Part shown: piece after piece, positions 9,062 to 18,587 of the stretch
Position numbering within the stretch: the stretch's first letter is position 1
How the letters are laid out: each line of letters opens with the position of its first letter
Origin: Deltaproteobacteria bacterium
Lineage (GTDB): Bacteria > Desulfobacterota > Dissulfuribacteria > Dissulfuribacterales > UBA3076
Reading direction: 5' to 3'
Assembly: GCA_018399745.1 (NCBI GenBank)
Contig: JAGYNZ010000023.1
Span: forward strand, 1-45,645
Length of the DNA stretch: 45,645 nucleotides
Position numbers and translations under genes: made by a program
The notes under the pieces: model-generated
Told to the model about the DNA's origin: nothing
Database searches by the model: none
Seen by the model: the letters and a program-made list of their open reading frames with translations, nothing else

Positions 9062-10177
9062 ATGTGTCGACTTAGCGCCATTACTTCCAGTACATATTTT
9101 TCTCCTATGGAAAACATTCTGGCGCTTGAGACTATGAAAGAAGGCCATGACGGCTCTGGCCTGGGCCTGGTCATGAAAGATCTGGGTGGACCATTTGAGG
9201 ACCTCAAGAGTTATCCCATCCTTTCCGGTACCTGCAGTAACAAAGGCCTTGATATGCTGGATGACTATATGCAACAAGCGGGCTTTCGTATCAAATACAA
9301 CTGGGAGCCGAAGATCAAGCGCACAGCAGGTATGGAGATAGAACCCCGTGACCACTATTTTGCCAGAGCCTATCAGTATCCCTCGCCATATGAACCAAAG
9401 GCGCAGGTTGAGTGGGAACGGCTGCTGCTTGAGACCAGAATGGACCTGAGGCGTATGGGAGAAAAAGATAATTCTCTTTTTGTGTTTTCTTTTTATCCTG
9501 ATTGCCTCACATTGAAAGAAGTGGGAGATCCATTGCAGTTGTCAGAATTCTTCGGCCTGGATGATTTGTCTCTGCAGGCCAAGGTAATCCTGGCCCAGGG
9601 TCGTCAAAACACAAACTATGCAATCTACCTCTATGCCTGTCATCCCTTCTTTATACAGGGTTACTGTACCATGACTAATGGCGAGAACACGGCATTTGTA
9701 CCTATTCGGGAGTACTTGACCAGCCGGGAATTCTCCGGTTACACAGGCTACAACAGCGACAGCGAGGTATTCGCTCACATCCTGCATTTCGCCCACCGGC
9801 AACTCAAATACCCCCTGACCTATTATAAAGATATCATCACCCCATTAAAGGACGAAGAGATCCTTGATCGTCCAGACGGCAAGGCCTTGAGTCTGCTTAA
9901 AAAGAGTCTTCGACCACTGTGCATAGATGGTCCCAACATGGTCATTGGTTTTGTACCTGATGGAACAATCTTCATGTTACAGGATTCCAAAAAGCTCAGG
10001 CCGGGTGTTGTTGGCGGGGCTGCTGGAAAATATGCCCTTATGAGCGAAATGTGTGGCCTGGACAGGGCAGTCCCTCAACGTGACCGCCCTGCCGACATTT
10101 TCCCTTCAAAATATGATATGGTAATGGTGACACCCAATGCCCAGGAGGTCCATGTATGGAACCAGCTTCACGGCTAG
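9062..10177 (+). CDS. Glutamate synthase, glutamine amidotransferase subunit (GltB1 type)
   Basis: This 371-residue protein is the class II glutaminase domain of glutamate synthase as a separate polypeptide. It begins MCRLSAI, so Cys2 would be the nucleophile. Later features typical of the family are REYLTSREFSGYTGYNSDSE and a C-terminal part like that of GltB N-termini in organisms with split enzymes. It would feed ammonia to the FMN subunit encoded by the next gene, whose start codon lies inside this gene (22-nt overlap), indicating coupled translation. AAAGGATGAAAC precedes ATG 9062. In most proteobacteria this domain is fused within a GltB of about 1500 residues. Confidence 0.85.
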   Translation: MCRLSAITSSTYFSPMENILALETMKEGHDGSGLGLVMKDLGGPFEDLKSYPILSGTCSNKGLDMLDDYMQQAGFRIKYNWEPKIKRTAGMEIEPRDHYFARAYQYPSPYEPKAQVEWERLLLETRMDLRRMGEKDNSLFVFSFYPDCLTLKEVGDPLQLSEFFGLDDLSLQAKVILAQGRQNTNYAIYLYACHPFFIQGYCTMTNGENTAFVPIREYLTSREFSGYTGYNSDSEVFAHILHFAHRQLKYPLTYYKDIITPLKDEEILDRPDGKALSLLKKSLRPLCIDGPNMVIGFVPDGTIFMLQDSKKLRPGVVGGAAGKYALMSEMCGLDRAVPQRDRPADIFPSKYDMVMVTPNAQEVHVWNQLHG

Positions 10178-11811
10178 ACCACAACGGACAACTGACGCTG
10201 CAGGAATTCCCCTATATCATTCAATGGAGGGAGGACCGTTGTACCCGCTGTGGTCGTTGTACCGCAGTGTGCCCTCAGCAGGCTATCGAGCCCGCTGTTT
10301 TTGCCCAGCGCCTCGTGCATTCTGATTCCGTCACACCGATGCCCAGCACTGTAAGAAAGGTGTCCCACGGAATCCGCCAGGTTAATGACATTGATCGCTA
10401 CTGCACTGGTTGCGGAATGTGCAGTCTGGTATGTCCGAATATGGCAATTGCCCCTCATTACAATCCACATCACAAGTTCCTGTTCCACAAGAACCTTGGG
10501 GGAACTCCGTATAAACGCGGTGGAAGACGTAATGATCCCAGCCCCAGCACGCTGGATAAGCTCAAATTTACCCGCATTTCAATGTTGACAGACCCCGCCC
10601 TGGATGCAGGCAGACACGAGTTCTATATCAGGACCCTTCTGGGTAGAATTCCTTCACCTGACAAGCTACCCCTGAAGGCGACCGGCAAACGATTGATCGT
10701 TAAAGACGGCCACTTTGTCCCTCCTGTGAGAGAGATATTTCCCATCCGTATCGGAAGCATGTCCATAGGCGCACTTTCTCCACACATGTGGGAAGGCCTG
10801 GCCATGGGCATCACGTATCTCAATGAAGTGGAGGGAATTCCGGTGGTTATGTGCAGCGGGGAAGGTGGAATGCCTCTTAGACTCCTGCGCTCTCGCTTTC
10901 TCAAATATTTCATACCTCAAATCGCATCCGGCTATTTCGGATGGGATGAGATTATCCACGCTCTGCCGGACATGGTCGAAGACCCTTGTGCCATTGAGAT
11001 CAAATACGGGCAGGGTGCAAAGCCTGGAGACGGCGGCCTGTTGATGTCCTACAAGGTACTGAAGCTTATTGCCGGTATACGCGGTGTCCCTATGCACATC
11101 GACCTTGCCTCACCCCCCACACACCAGACCAAATACTCCATCGAGGAGGCAGTGGCCAAAATGATTCAGTCCATGTCCATGGCCTGGGGTTTTCGGGTCC
11201 CGGTGTATCCCAAGATCTCCGGCACCAAAACCGCCCAGGCGGTTCTAAACAACCTGGCCAGAAACCCTTATGCCGCTGCCCTGTGCATTGACGGTGAGGA
11301 CGGCGGGACCGGAGCGGCCTATAATGTCTCGATGGACAAAATGGGTCATCCCATAGCTTCTAATATCCGGGACTGCTATCTGGATCTGGTCAAACAGGGA
11401 AAACAGAATGAACTTCCCCTCATTGCTGCCGGTGGAATGGGCAAGGCGGGAAATCTGGCGGCAAATGCCGCTGCTATGATAATGCTGGGAGCCAGTGCCG
11501 TGGATATTGGAAAATATATCATGCAGACGGCAGCTGGATGTCTGGGGGACGAGTATAACCGGTGCAATCTTTGTAACACCGGCAAATGCCCCAGGGGCAT
11601 AACCACTCAAAACCCCAGGCTTTATCGCCGGTTGGACCCTGATAAAGTTGCCGAGCGAGTAGTGGAGGTTTTCAAGAGCGCTGAGATAGAACTGAAAAAG
11701 ATCTTTGCCCCTATGGGTCGTAGTACACAGTTGCCAATCGGTATGTCAGACGGTCTCAGTGTTGGAGACAAGGCTATGGCGGAGAGACTGAAAATTGATT
11801 ATGCCTGCTGA
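10156..11811 (+). CDS. Glutamate synthase, FMN/ferredoxin-domain subunit (GltB2 type)
   Basis: This is the synthase core that joins ammonia to 2-oxoglutarate and reduces the imine. Two ferredoxin-type clusters stand at the N-terminus (Cys29/32/35/39 and Cys83/86/89/93). The TIM-barrel FMN domain follows, with KPGDGGLL, DGEDGGTGAA and a GGMGK phosphate-binding segment; the Cys470/473/478 cluster motif (CNLCNTGKCP) matches the Fe-S site of GltB. Length is 551 residues. AGGAGG at 10143-10148 supports ATG 10156, inside the preceding gene. The extra ferredoxin domain is typical of the archaeal-type split enzyme and suggests electrons arrive through Fe-S clusters. Confidence 0.92.
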   Translation: MEPASRLDHNGQLTLQEFPYIIQWREDRCTRCGRCTAVCPQQAIEPAVFAQRLVHSDSVTPMPSTVRKVSHGIRQVNDIDRYCTGCGMCSLVCPNMAIAPHYNPHHKFLFHKNLGGTPYKRGGRRNDPSPSTLDKLKFTRISMLTDPALDAGRHEFYIRTLLGRIPSPDKLPLKATGKRLIVKDGHFVPPVREIFPIRIGSMSIGALSPHMWEGLAMGITYLNEVEGIPVVMCSGEGGMPLRLLRSRFLKYFIPQIASGYFGWDEIIHALPDMVEDPCAIEIKYGQGAKPGDGGLLMSYKVLKLIAGIRGVPMHIDLASPPTHQTKYSIEEAVAKMIQSMSMAWGFRVPVYPKISGTKTAQAVLNNLARNPYAAALCIDGEDGGTGAAYNVSMDKMGHPIASNIRDCYLDLVKQGKQNELPLIAAGGMGKAGNLAANAAAMIMLGASAVDIGKYIMQTAAGCLGDEYNRCNLCNTGKCPRGITTQNPRLYRRLDPDKVAERVVEVFKSAEIELKKIFAPMGRSTQLPIGMSDGLSVGDKAMAERLKIDYAC

Positions 11812-11954
11812 AGAGCCACTTGCAAAACCCGTCTTTTGTCCTATGGCTGCGTTGCCCGTCGGTAAAAAATGCTCATGTACACTCAGTACACTGCGCTTTT
11901 TCACCTCCGCGCGCCTTGCCCTCGAACAAAATCTTGGGTTTTGTAAGCGGCTCT
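11812..11954. repeat. Dispersed imperfect palindrome, copy A
   Basis: Outer arms 11812-11830 and 11936-11954 match at 17 of 19 positions. The fold continues inward with partial pairing to a centre TGTAC-N5-GTACA (11876-11890). Internal words GCTGCGTTGC and GCGCGCCTTGC recur in copy B at 14384. It lies between two glutamate synthase genes of one apparent operon, one base after the stop codon. Short open frames across it are spurious. Confidence 0.7.
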
Positions 11955-12049
11955 CTTGCGAAAAACTCCTGGTTTTTGGATCAGAAATTCAAGAAAGATA
12001 AACCTGAACGGCGAATCCTGAACGTCTAAAACACTTATAATTAGTAAAT

Positions 12050-14383
12050 ATGACATTTGAAATACTGACAATTAATGGCAACCCGAACGGCCTGCGTATC
12101 TCTTCCAAGGCACTGGAAGAGCAGATACAGCAAGCTGTTGCTGACGGAGTGCGGCAACTGTTTATTCAGGCCCAGGGACAACATGGTATTGGAGGCCGGA
12201 TCTGGTCCAGAAATGAGAAGGTCTTCATAACTGTTCGCGGGCCGGTGGGCCAGCGCCTGGGGAGCATGGGCATGTCCGGGACGGAGATCGTAGTTGAAGG
12301 CAGCAGTTCGGACGACATAGGCTGGCTCAACTGCGGTGCCAAAATCACGGTGCTGGGGGATGTGACCAATGGTGCCCACAATGCGGGTGCCCAGGGAATT
12401 CTTTATGTACGGGGCGGCGGCGGCGCCCGCTGTGAAACAATGACCAAACGGAATCCCCGCTTTGAACCCCTCCAGTCCTGGTATTTCAGAGATGTAGGGG
12501 ATTCCTTTGCCGAGTTCAAAGCCGGGGGCATCGCAGTGGTCTGCGGCGTTAATCCTCGAAACCCTGAAAATATTCTGGGCTACCGGCCCTGCGTGGGCAT
12601 GGTGGGTGGCACCATATACTTCAGGGGCCCTGTAAAGGGATACAGCTCCAAAGATGTCAAACTTGTGAAACTGACCGCCAAAGACTGGGAGTGGCTTACT
12701 GAAAACATAAAGCCGTACCTGGAGGCAATAGACCGGACTGAATACTACGATCCTTTGACCAAAGACCCGTCGCACTGGAAAAAACTAATTGCCCATACCC
12801 CTGCAGAACGCATGGCGCGGCTAGAACCCAAGAGGACTCTCAGTGAATTTCGCAGCCAGATCTGGGAAAAGGATGTGGGTATTGGAGGTATCTTTGGAGA
12901 ATATCTGGATCACCCGCAGACGATATTGCCCTATATCACAACTGGTGCAGACCGCCGGCTCAAAACTGTCTGGAACAACGAGAAATATCTGCCCCCCTGC
13001 GTAGCAGCATGTCCTTCAGGTATCCCATCAAATAAACGAGCGGCTCTTATCAGGGAGGGACGACTTGAAGAAGCCCTTGCACTCGTCTTGAATTATAGCC
13101 CGTTTCCGGCAACAGTCTGCGGTCAGGTCTGTCCAAATCTCTGCATGCAGGCCTGTACACGCGGCCAATTTGACAAGCCTATTGATATTGCCGCTATGGC
13201 CCGAATGAGTATGGATGTTCCTGCACCTAAACCCGCTCCCCCTACCGGCCGCAAAGCGGGAGTCATCGGCGGAGGGCCTGGAGGCATGTCAGCGGCCTGG
13301 CAATTGGCCCTCAAGGGGCATGAAGTAGATCTATACGAGGCGGCAGAACGTCTCGGAGGCAAAATGGAACTCTGTATCCCCAGAGGGCGTCTGCCTCATG
13401 ATGTCTTGGAAAAAGAGATATCCCGTTTCAATGAGATCGGAATCCATGTACATCTTGGGCAGCGCATTGATCTTAACGCATTTCATAAAATATACCAGGA
13501 TCATGAAATCGTCATCATTGCCTGCGGTGCTCATCAGCCTCGCATTATACCCTTCCCTGGAAACGAAGATGTCATAGCAGGTATTGATTTTTTAAAGGCT
13601 GTTAACGCGGGCAAAAGGCCGAATCTCAAGGATCAGAATGTAGTTATTATCGGTGCTGGTAATGTGGGCATGGACATCGCCTGTGATGCCTATGACTGCG
13701 GAGCGGCCTCAGTTACAGCAGTAGATATCCAGCCTCCCGCCAGCTTCGGTAAGGAGCAGAAGGCGGCAGAAGCAAAGGGAACCCGAATCATCTATCCCAA
13801 AATAACAGAGCGTTATGACAAGTCGGAACGGACGATCTATTTCAAAGATGGTACATCTCTTGATGCCGATACGGTCATCATATCCATCGGCGAGGTTCCC
13901 GTCCTGAACTTCCTCCCTCCTGAAATCCACACCGAGCAAGGCTTCATCGTGGTGGACGAGCGGGGCCAGACCTCTGATGTGAAGGTCTTTGCCGTGGGTG
14001 ATGCCACACGGCCCGGCCTTATAACTCATGCCATTGGCGCAGGACGAAGGGTAGCCGAAACAATCCATGCCCTGATGATGCATACAGATTATCAGCCTGA
14101 AAAGCGACTTGCTATCCCCTACGACCGGATTAATCTCGTGTATTACGAGGTCTATAAAGGGGAAGGATTTGCCCTGGATCAGGAGGCGGAACGCTGTGCC
14201 TCCTGCGGGGCCTGCAGGGATTGCCATATGTGTGAAAATACATGCTACCAGGGGGCAATCAAGAGGACAATTGGGCCAAAAGGAGAATTTGAATATAAGG
14301 TCATAGAAGATAAGTGCATAGGATGCGGCTTCTGCGTAGCCGTTTGCCCCTGTGGGGTGTGGGAAATGGAGGAAAATATTTGA
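12050..14383 (+). CDS. Glutamate synthase fusion: GXGXG subunit plus NAD(P)H oxidoreductase with ferredoxin tail
   Basis: One 777-residue chain carries parts that are usually separate. Residues 1-245 form the GXGXG beta-helix of glutamate synthase (repeats such as GAKITVLGDVTNGAHNAGAQG). Next comes the GltD-like part: an Fe-S region opening at Cys317/Cys321, an FAD fold at about 405-417 (VIGGGPGGMSAAW) and an NAD(P)H fold near 532 (VIIGAGNVGMD). Two ferredoxin clusters start at Cys716 and Cys756. It would pass NAD(P)H electrons to the FMN subunit. ATG 12050 lacks a clear ribosome site. The stop is followed within one base by repeat copy B. Confidence 0.9.
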   Translation: MTFEILTINGNPNGLRISSKALEEQIQQAVADGVRQLFIQAQGQHGIGGRIWSRNEKVFITVRGPVGQRLGSMGMSGTEIVVEGSSSDDIGWLNCGAKITVLGDVTNGAHNAGAQGILYVRGGGGARCETMTKRNPRFEPLQSWYFRDVGDSFAEFKAGGIAVVCGVNPRNPENILGYRPCVGMVGGTIYFRGPVKGYSSKDVKLVKLTAKDWEWLTENIKPYLEAIDRTEYYDPLTKDPSHWKKLIAHTPAERMARLEPKRTLSEFRSQIWEKDVGIGGIFGEYLDHPQTILPYITTGADRRLKTVWNNEKYLPPCVAACPSGIPSNKRAALIREGRLEEALALVLNYSPFPATVCGQVCPNLCMQACTRGQFDKPIDIAAMARMSMDVPAPKPAPPTGRKAGVIGGGPGGMSAAWQLALKGHEVDLYEAAERLGGKMELCIPRGRLPHDVLEKEISRFNEIGIHVHLGQRIDLNAFHKIYQDHEIVIIACGAHQPRIIPFPGNEDVIAGIDFLKAVNAGKRPNLKDQNVVIIGAGNVGMDIACDAYDCGAASVTAVDIQPPASFGKEQKAAEAKGTRIIYPKITERYDKSERTIYFKDGTSLDADTVIISIGEVPVLNFLPPEIHTEQGFIVVDERGQTSDVKVFAVGDATRPGLITHAIGAGRRVAETIHALMMHTDYQPEKRLAIPYDRINLVYYEVYKGEGFALDQEAERCASCGACRDCHMCENTCYQGAIKRTIGPKGEFEYKVIEDKCIGCGFCVAVCPCGVWEMEENI

Positions 14384-14513
14384 TGATTCCGCTGAAAATA
14401 CTCCATCTGCTGCGTTGCTTCGATTTCCTCGTCATTGCGACGTACGCTAACTAAGCACGCCTCATTCTGCGGAAATCTCGCGCCTTGCATTTGAAGCATT
14501 TTGAGCAGAATCA
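14384..14513. repeat. Dispersed imperfect palindrome, copy B, with a stray end fragment
   Basis: The left arm starts TGATTCCGCTGAAAAT (14384-14399). The right arm ends ATTTTGAGCAGAATCA (14498-14513), its near reverse complement. Inside are CTGCGTTGC, the central CGACGTACG and CGCGCCTTGC, matching copy A. A lone end fragment TTTTGAGCGGAATCA follows at 14565-14579. The element may act as a transcript-end hairpin between the glutamate synthase genes and hisH. Confidence 0.75.
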
Positions 14514-14597
14514 TATTTCATTACTTTTTGCGGTGTAATCATTTGATTTCTTGCATCGGGGGCTTTTTGAGCGGAATCAATAAGGTATAGTAAATAA

Positions 14598-15236
14598 ATG
14601 ATTTCGATCATTGATTACAAAGCCGGAAATCTGAAGAGTGTGGAACGTGCATTAAAGAAGCTGGGGTTTCCCTGTTGCATAACTCATAAGAATGAAGAAA
14701 TACTCAGCTCTCAAAGAATCATCTTCCCAGGAGTGGGGGCAGCCGGGCAGGCAATCGAGGACCTGAGACATTTTGGTCTGGACAAAGTATTAAGGCAGGC
14801 CTTTGAGACCGGCAAACCTATCCTGGGAATATGTCTGGGTGCGCAGATTATTTTGGATAAAAGCAAAGAGAACGGTGCGCAGTGTTTGGGATTGATCAGC
14901 GGAGAGGTTAAGTTGTTTCCCTCCCCTCTTTTTTCAGAGGACAACGAGCGTCTTAAAATTCCGCATATGGGATGGAACAGCGTTCATTTGATCAGGGAGC
15001 ATCCAGTAATGGAAGGGATTAATCCGGCTGACGAATTCTATTTTGTCCATTCCTATTATCCAGTGCCTGCTTCTGATAAATGTGTCATCGGGACTACTGG
15101 TTACGGAATAGAGTTTCCGTCAATTATTGGCCATAAAAATCTTATAGCCATGCAGTTTCATCCTGAAAAGAGCGGGACCCCCGGACTGAAAATCCTCAAG
15201 AACTTCTGTACGTGGAACGGCCATTATGTTGAGTAA
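14598..15236 (+). CDS. hisH: Imidazole glycerol phosphate synthase, glutamine amidotransferase subunit HisH
   Basis: A class I glutaminase of 212 residues that supplies ammonia to HisF in histidine and AICAR synthesis. The nucleophile is Cys79 in GICLGAQ, and the His-Glu pair lies in MQFHPEKSG near the C-terminus. It starts [19 protein letters not shown], the normal HisH opening. hisF overlaps its end by 11 nt, a sign of coupled synthesis of the heterodimer. No other his genes are nearby, so the pair is separate from a his operon. No strong ribosome site is seen before ATG 14598. Confidence 0.93.
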   Translation: MISIIDYKAGNLKSVERALKKLGFPCCITHKNEEILSSQRIIFPGVGAAGQAIEDLRHFGLDKVLRQAFETGKPILGICLGAQIILDKSKENGAQCLGLISGEVKLFPSPLFSEDNERLKIPHMGWNSVHLIREHPVMEGINPADEFYFVHSYYPVPASDKCVIGTTGYGIEFPSIIGHKNLIAMQFHPEKSGTPGLKILKNFCTWNGHYVE

Positions 15237-16005
15237 AAGGATCATACCCTGTCTCGATGTCAGAGATGGAAAGACAACAAAAGGCATAAAGTTTAAAGAA
15301 AATGTTGATATCGGCGATCCTGTGGAAATGGCCGGATTCTATTATAAAGAGGGGGCGGATGAGATCGTTTTTTATGATATAACTGCTTCCAGTGAAAAGC
15401 GAAATATTATGATAAACGTTGTTCGTCGTGTAGCTGAGGAAATTTTCATACCTTTTTCCGTGGGAGGGGGAATCAGGAACATTGAGGATATGCGCGCTGT
15501 GCTTTTGGCCGGTGCGGAAAAAGTGAGTGTCAACACAGCCGCAGTAGATTACCCTGAGCTCATTTCCGAGGGGGCCAAAGCCTTTGGAAGTCAGTGCATT
15601 GTCCTCGGAATGGATGTTAAAAAGGTTGCGCCTACACAAAGCACTCCATCGGGTTATGAAGTCGTCACCCATGGCGGCAGGACGTTTACAGGCATTGATG
15701 CGCTTGCATGGGCCAAAAAGGCAGAGGACTCAGGGGCAGGGGAAATATGTCTGAACTCTATCGATGCCGATGGAGCACAACAGGGTTATGAAATCGCACT
15801 GACCTCACTTATTTCAGGAAATGTGAATATTCCAGTAATTGCCTCTGGTGGTGCGGGAAACATAAATCATATATATGATGTATTGAAGTATGCCGAGGCA
15901 GATGCCGCACTGATAGCATCAATTATCCACTATGGGACCTATACCATCAGACAGATCAAGTATGAACTGCATTCCCGCGGAATAAAAGTCCGCAATACCT
16001 GGTAG
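15226..16005 (+). CDS. hisF: Imidazole glycerol phosphate synthase, cyclase subunit HisF
   Basis: A beta-alpha barrel cyclase of 259 residues. It opens [16 protein letters not shown], with catalytic Asp11 in CLDV; the second Asp lies in VLGMDVKK. Phosphate-binding motifs SVGGGIR and IASGGAGN are present, as is [10 protein letters not shown]. It uses HisH-derived ammonia to convert PRFAR into imidazole glycerol phosphate and AICAR, the latter a purine precursor, which fits purF downstream. It overlaps hisH, and carA starts two bases after its stop, so hisH-hisF-carA read as one operon. Confidence 0.95.
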   Translation: MLSKRIIPCLDVRDGKTTKGIKFKENVDIGDPVEMAGFYYKEGADEIVFYDITASSEKRNIMINVVRRVAEEIFIPFSVGGGIRNIEDMRAVLLAGAEKVSVNTAAVDYPELISEGAKAFGSQCIVLGMDVKKVAPTQSTPSGYEVVTHGGRTFTGIDALAWAKKAEDSGAGEICLNSIDADGAQQGYEIALTSLISGNVNIPVIASGGAGNINHIYDVLKYAEADAALIASIIHYGTYTIRQIKYELHSRGIKVRNTW

Positions 16006-16007
16006 AA

Positions 16008-17159
16008 ATGAAAGCCTTATTGGCCTTGGCAGATGGAACGATATTCGCAGGTCGTTCCTTTACCGGCAGTTGCGAGACATCAGGCGAGGTGGTTTTTAAT
16101 ACCAGCATGTCCGGTTACCAGGAGATACTGACTGATCCCTCGTATTGCGGCCAGATGGTAACTATGACCTATCCCCTTATCGGTAATTATGGAGTAAATA
16201 AAGAAGATGTGGAATCAGACAGGATCCACGTAAAGGCCCTTCTGGTAAAAGAATATCAGGAATATCCCAGCAACTGGAGATCTCAGGGAAAACTTGCTGA
16301 TTATCTCAAGGCAAGTAACATTCCAGGCATTGAGGGTGTCGACACACGTGCCCTTACCAGACATATCAGACTTCAGGGTGTCATGAAGGCCGCCCTTTCA
16401 ACAGAGGACATGGAGCCGCATTCCCTCGTTGAAAAGGCAAGGCAGTCCCCTGACATGGCCGGCAGTGATCTTGTCAGGAAAGTAACATGTAAGAAACCCA
16501 TGTTGTGGCAAGACGGGCGGTTTCAGAATTCGGACATGAATCTTGATAAATTTCAGTGGCCCGAAAGACCTGACTCATGGCGTGTTGTAGCTATGGATTT
16601 CGGGATAAAGCTTAATATACTTCGATGTCTGGAAAAGAAGGGATGCACAATCCTGCTTGTGCCTGCATATCTGGACAGTAAGACCATAAACAGACTTGGG
16701 CCTGACGGGCTTTTCCTGAGCAACGGACCGGGAGATCCAGCTGCTGTTTCATATGCAGTAGATACTATCAGGGATCAAATAGGCAAACGGCCGATTTTCG
16801 GCATCTGTCTTGGTCATCAGTTGGTTGCATTGGCGCTTGGAGGCAAGACCTTCAAACTAAAGTTCGGGCACCGCGGGGCCAATCAACCTGTAAATGCCCT
16901 GGCTAACGGCAAGATAGAAATCACTTCCCAAAATCATGGCTTTTGTGTGGACATGGAATCTCTTAAAGATCCTGCAGTTGAAGTCAGCCATGTCAATTTG
17001 AATGACATGACCGTGGAAGGTCTAATACATAAAAAAATACCCCTGTTCTCAGTTCAGTTTCATCCCGAGGCATCTCCCGGCCCTCACGACGCAACCTACC
17101 TGTTTGACAGATTTATAGAGATGATGAAAGGATATAAGAAACCTGAAATTAGAAAGTAG
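16008..17159 (+). CDS. carA: Carbamoyl-phosphate synthase small subunit
   Basis: The glutaminase subunit of carbamoyl-phosphate synthase, 383 residues, the usual length. The N-terminal half has SFTGSCETSGEVVFNTSMSG, typical of CarA. The class I amidotransferase part has Cys267 in GICLGHQ and the His-Glu pair in VQFHPEASPGPHD. It passes ammonia to CarB for arginine and pyrimidine synthesis. It follows hisF with a two-base gap, while carB lies 2.2 kb away behind a phosphate transporter pair on the same strand. Confidence 0.96.
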   Translation: MKALLALADGTIFAGRSFTGSCETSGEVVFNTSMSGYQEILTDPSYCGQMVTMTYPLIGNYGVNKEDVESDRIHVKALLVKEYQEYPSNWRSQGKLADYLKASNIPGIEGVDTRALTRHIRLQGVMKAALSTEDMEPHSLVEKARQSPDMAGSDLVRKVTCKKPMLWQDGRFQNSDMNLDKFQWPERPDSWRVVAMDFGIKLNILRCLEKKGCTILLVPAYLDSKTINRLGPDGLFLSNGPGDPAAVSYAVDTIRDQIGKRPIFGICLGHQLVALALGGKTFKLKFGHRGANQPVNALANGKIEITSQNHGFCVDMESLKDPAVEVSHVNLNDMTVEGLIHKKIPLFSVQFHPEASPGPHDATYLFDRFIEMMKGYKKPEIRK

Positions 17160-17289
17160 AAATTCGAGATAGGTGAAACGAGTTTACGAATTGGACGTAT
17201 GTCAATTACAGAAGAGCTATCAGATATGACCGGATTTCCAATTTCTATTTTTCAATTTCAGCGCTCCGTGAACTGTTACAAGCCAAGAT

Positions 17290-18546
17290 ATGAACATTGA
17301 TGTCATTATTTTATCAATTGCTACGCTGATCGGTCTTTACATGGCAGCTAATATCGGCGCCAATGATCTTGCCAATGCCATGGGGACCGCAGTCGGCTCC
17401 AGGGCGCTGAATCTGAGGCAAGCGGTAATGATATCGATTATCGCCAATGTACTCGGGGCCTCACTTGCAGGCGGGTATGTAACCGGCACTATCAGTAAGG
17501 GAATCATCGACCCGGTTTTTCTAGTAGACGCACCCGACAAATTGATGATCGGAATGTTCGTGGCACTCATCGTAGCCGGTCTCTGCGTACATCTGGCTAC
17601 GTTCTTCGGCCTGCCAGTCTCCACTACCCATGCCATTGTTGGCGCTGTAGTCGGCTTTGGTATAATAAGCGTGGGAGCAGGGGCCATCAGTTGGCACAAG
17701 ATCACAGGAATTGCCGCCAGCTGGGTCATTTCTCCGGTCGCAGGTGCCCTCTTTTCAGGAGGCATTTATTATTTTCTTGAAAAAAAGGTCATGGCTGCCG
17801 GGGATCCATACGCGGCAGCGGTCCATTATGCACCGTTCCTGATCTTCCTGGTAGTCCTGGTGCTTATTCTTTCCTTTATATTTAAGGGCCTGAAAAACCT
17901 TCATCTTGAGGTAGGTTTTTTCTCTACAGTATTACTCACTATTCCCTGTGCGGCCATCGTGGCCTTATTTGGCCGCAAGTGGATACGCTGGCAAATACAT
18001 TTGAAATGCGAACTGGGACCCAATCCACAGGGGTTTTCGCCTGCCGAATGCCTTTTCGCTCAGCTTCAAATAATTACCGCATGCTACATTGCCTTTGCCC
18101 ATGGAGCCAATGATGTGGCTAACGCCGTCGGTCCGCTTGCAGCTATCTTTTCAGTGGTCAAGACAAAGTCCGTAGCCTTACAGGTGGAAGTTCCATTCTG
18201 GATGCTTTTTATTGGCGGTATAGCTGTAGGCGGAGGTCTTTATGTATTTGGTACCCGCGTTCTTGAAACCATTGGTAAAAACATTACGGAGATCACCCCG
18301 ATCCGTGGATTTTGTGCCCAATTCGGAGCGGCCACTACCATTCTTATATGCTCGCGTCTTGGTTTGCCGGTTTCAACCACCCATGTACTTGTAGGATCAG
18401 TTGTGGGTGTAGGCCTTATGAGAGGTATGGGAGCACTTGATCTGCGTATTCTCAAGAACATCGCCTTTTCATGGATCATAACCCTGCCTCTTACCATGTT
18501 CATGGCCATGATTATATACAAGTTGCTCATACTAATTTTATTATGA
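17290..18546 (+). CDS. pit: Inorganic phosphate transporter, PiT family
   Basis: A multi-pass inner-membrane protein of 418 residues. Both signature repeats of the family are visible: GANDLANAMGTAVGSRAL near the N-terminus and GANDVANAVGPLAAI in the second half. Each is followed by a LPVSTTHA/VLVGSVVG-type segment. PiT proteins carry metal-phosphate with protons or sodium. The DUF47 gene begins 41 bp downstream, the usual partner. The gene pair interrupts carA and carB. Confidence 0.93.
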   Translation: MNIDVIILSIATLIGLYMAANIGANDLANAMGTAVGSRALNLRQAVMISIIANVLGASLAGGYVTGTISKGIIDPVFLVDAPDKLMIGMFVALIVAGLCVHLATFFGLPVSTTHAIVGAVVGFGIISVGAGAISWHKITGIAASWVISPVAGALFSGGIYYFLEKKVMAAGDPYAAAVHYAPFLIFLVVLVLILSFIFKGLKNLHLEVGFFSTVLLTIPCAAIVALFGRKWIRWQIHLKCELGPNPQGFSPAECLFAQLQIITACYIAFAHGANDVANAVGPLAAIFSVVKTKSVALQVEVPFWMLFIGGIAVGGGLYVFGTRVLETIGKNITEITPIRGFCAQFGAATTILICSRLGLPVSTTHVLVGSVVGVGLMRGMGALDLRILKNIAFSWIITLPLTMFMAMIIYKLLILILL

Positions 18547-18587
18547 TTTTATTATTGTAAAACGGGTACGGGGAGGAGGATCATTTT

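Noticed and set aside
11795-12029. Two frames of 68-69 codons between glutamate synthase genes
   Set aside because: They run across the imperfect palindrome copy A and are explained by it.
12041-12775. 244-codon frame on the minus strand
   Set aside because: It is antisense to the clear GXGXG domain of the glutamate synthase fusion and shows no domain of its own.
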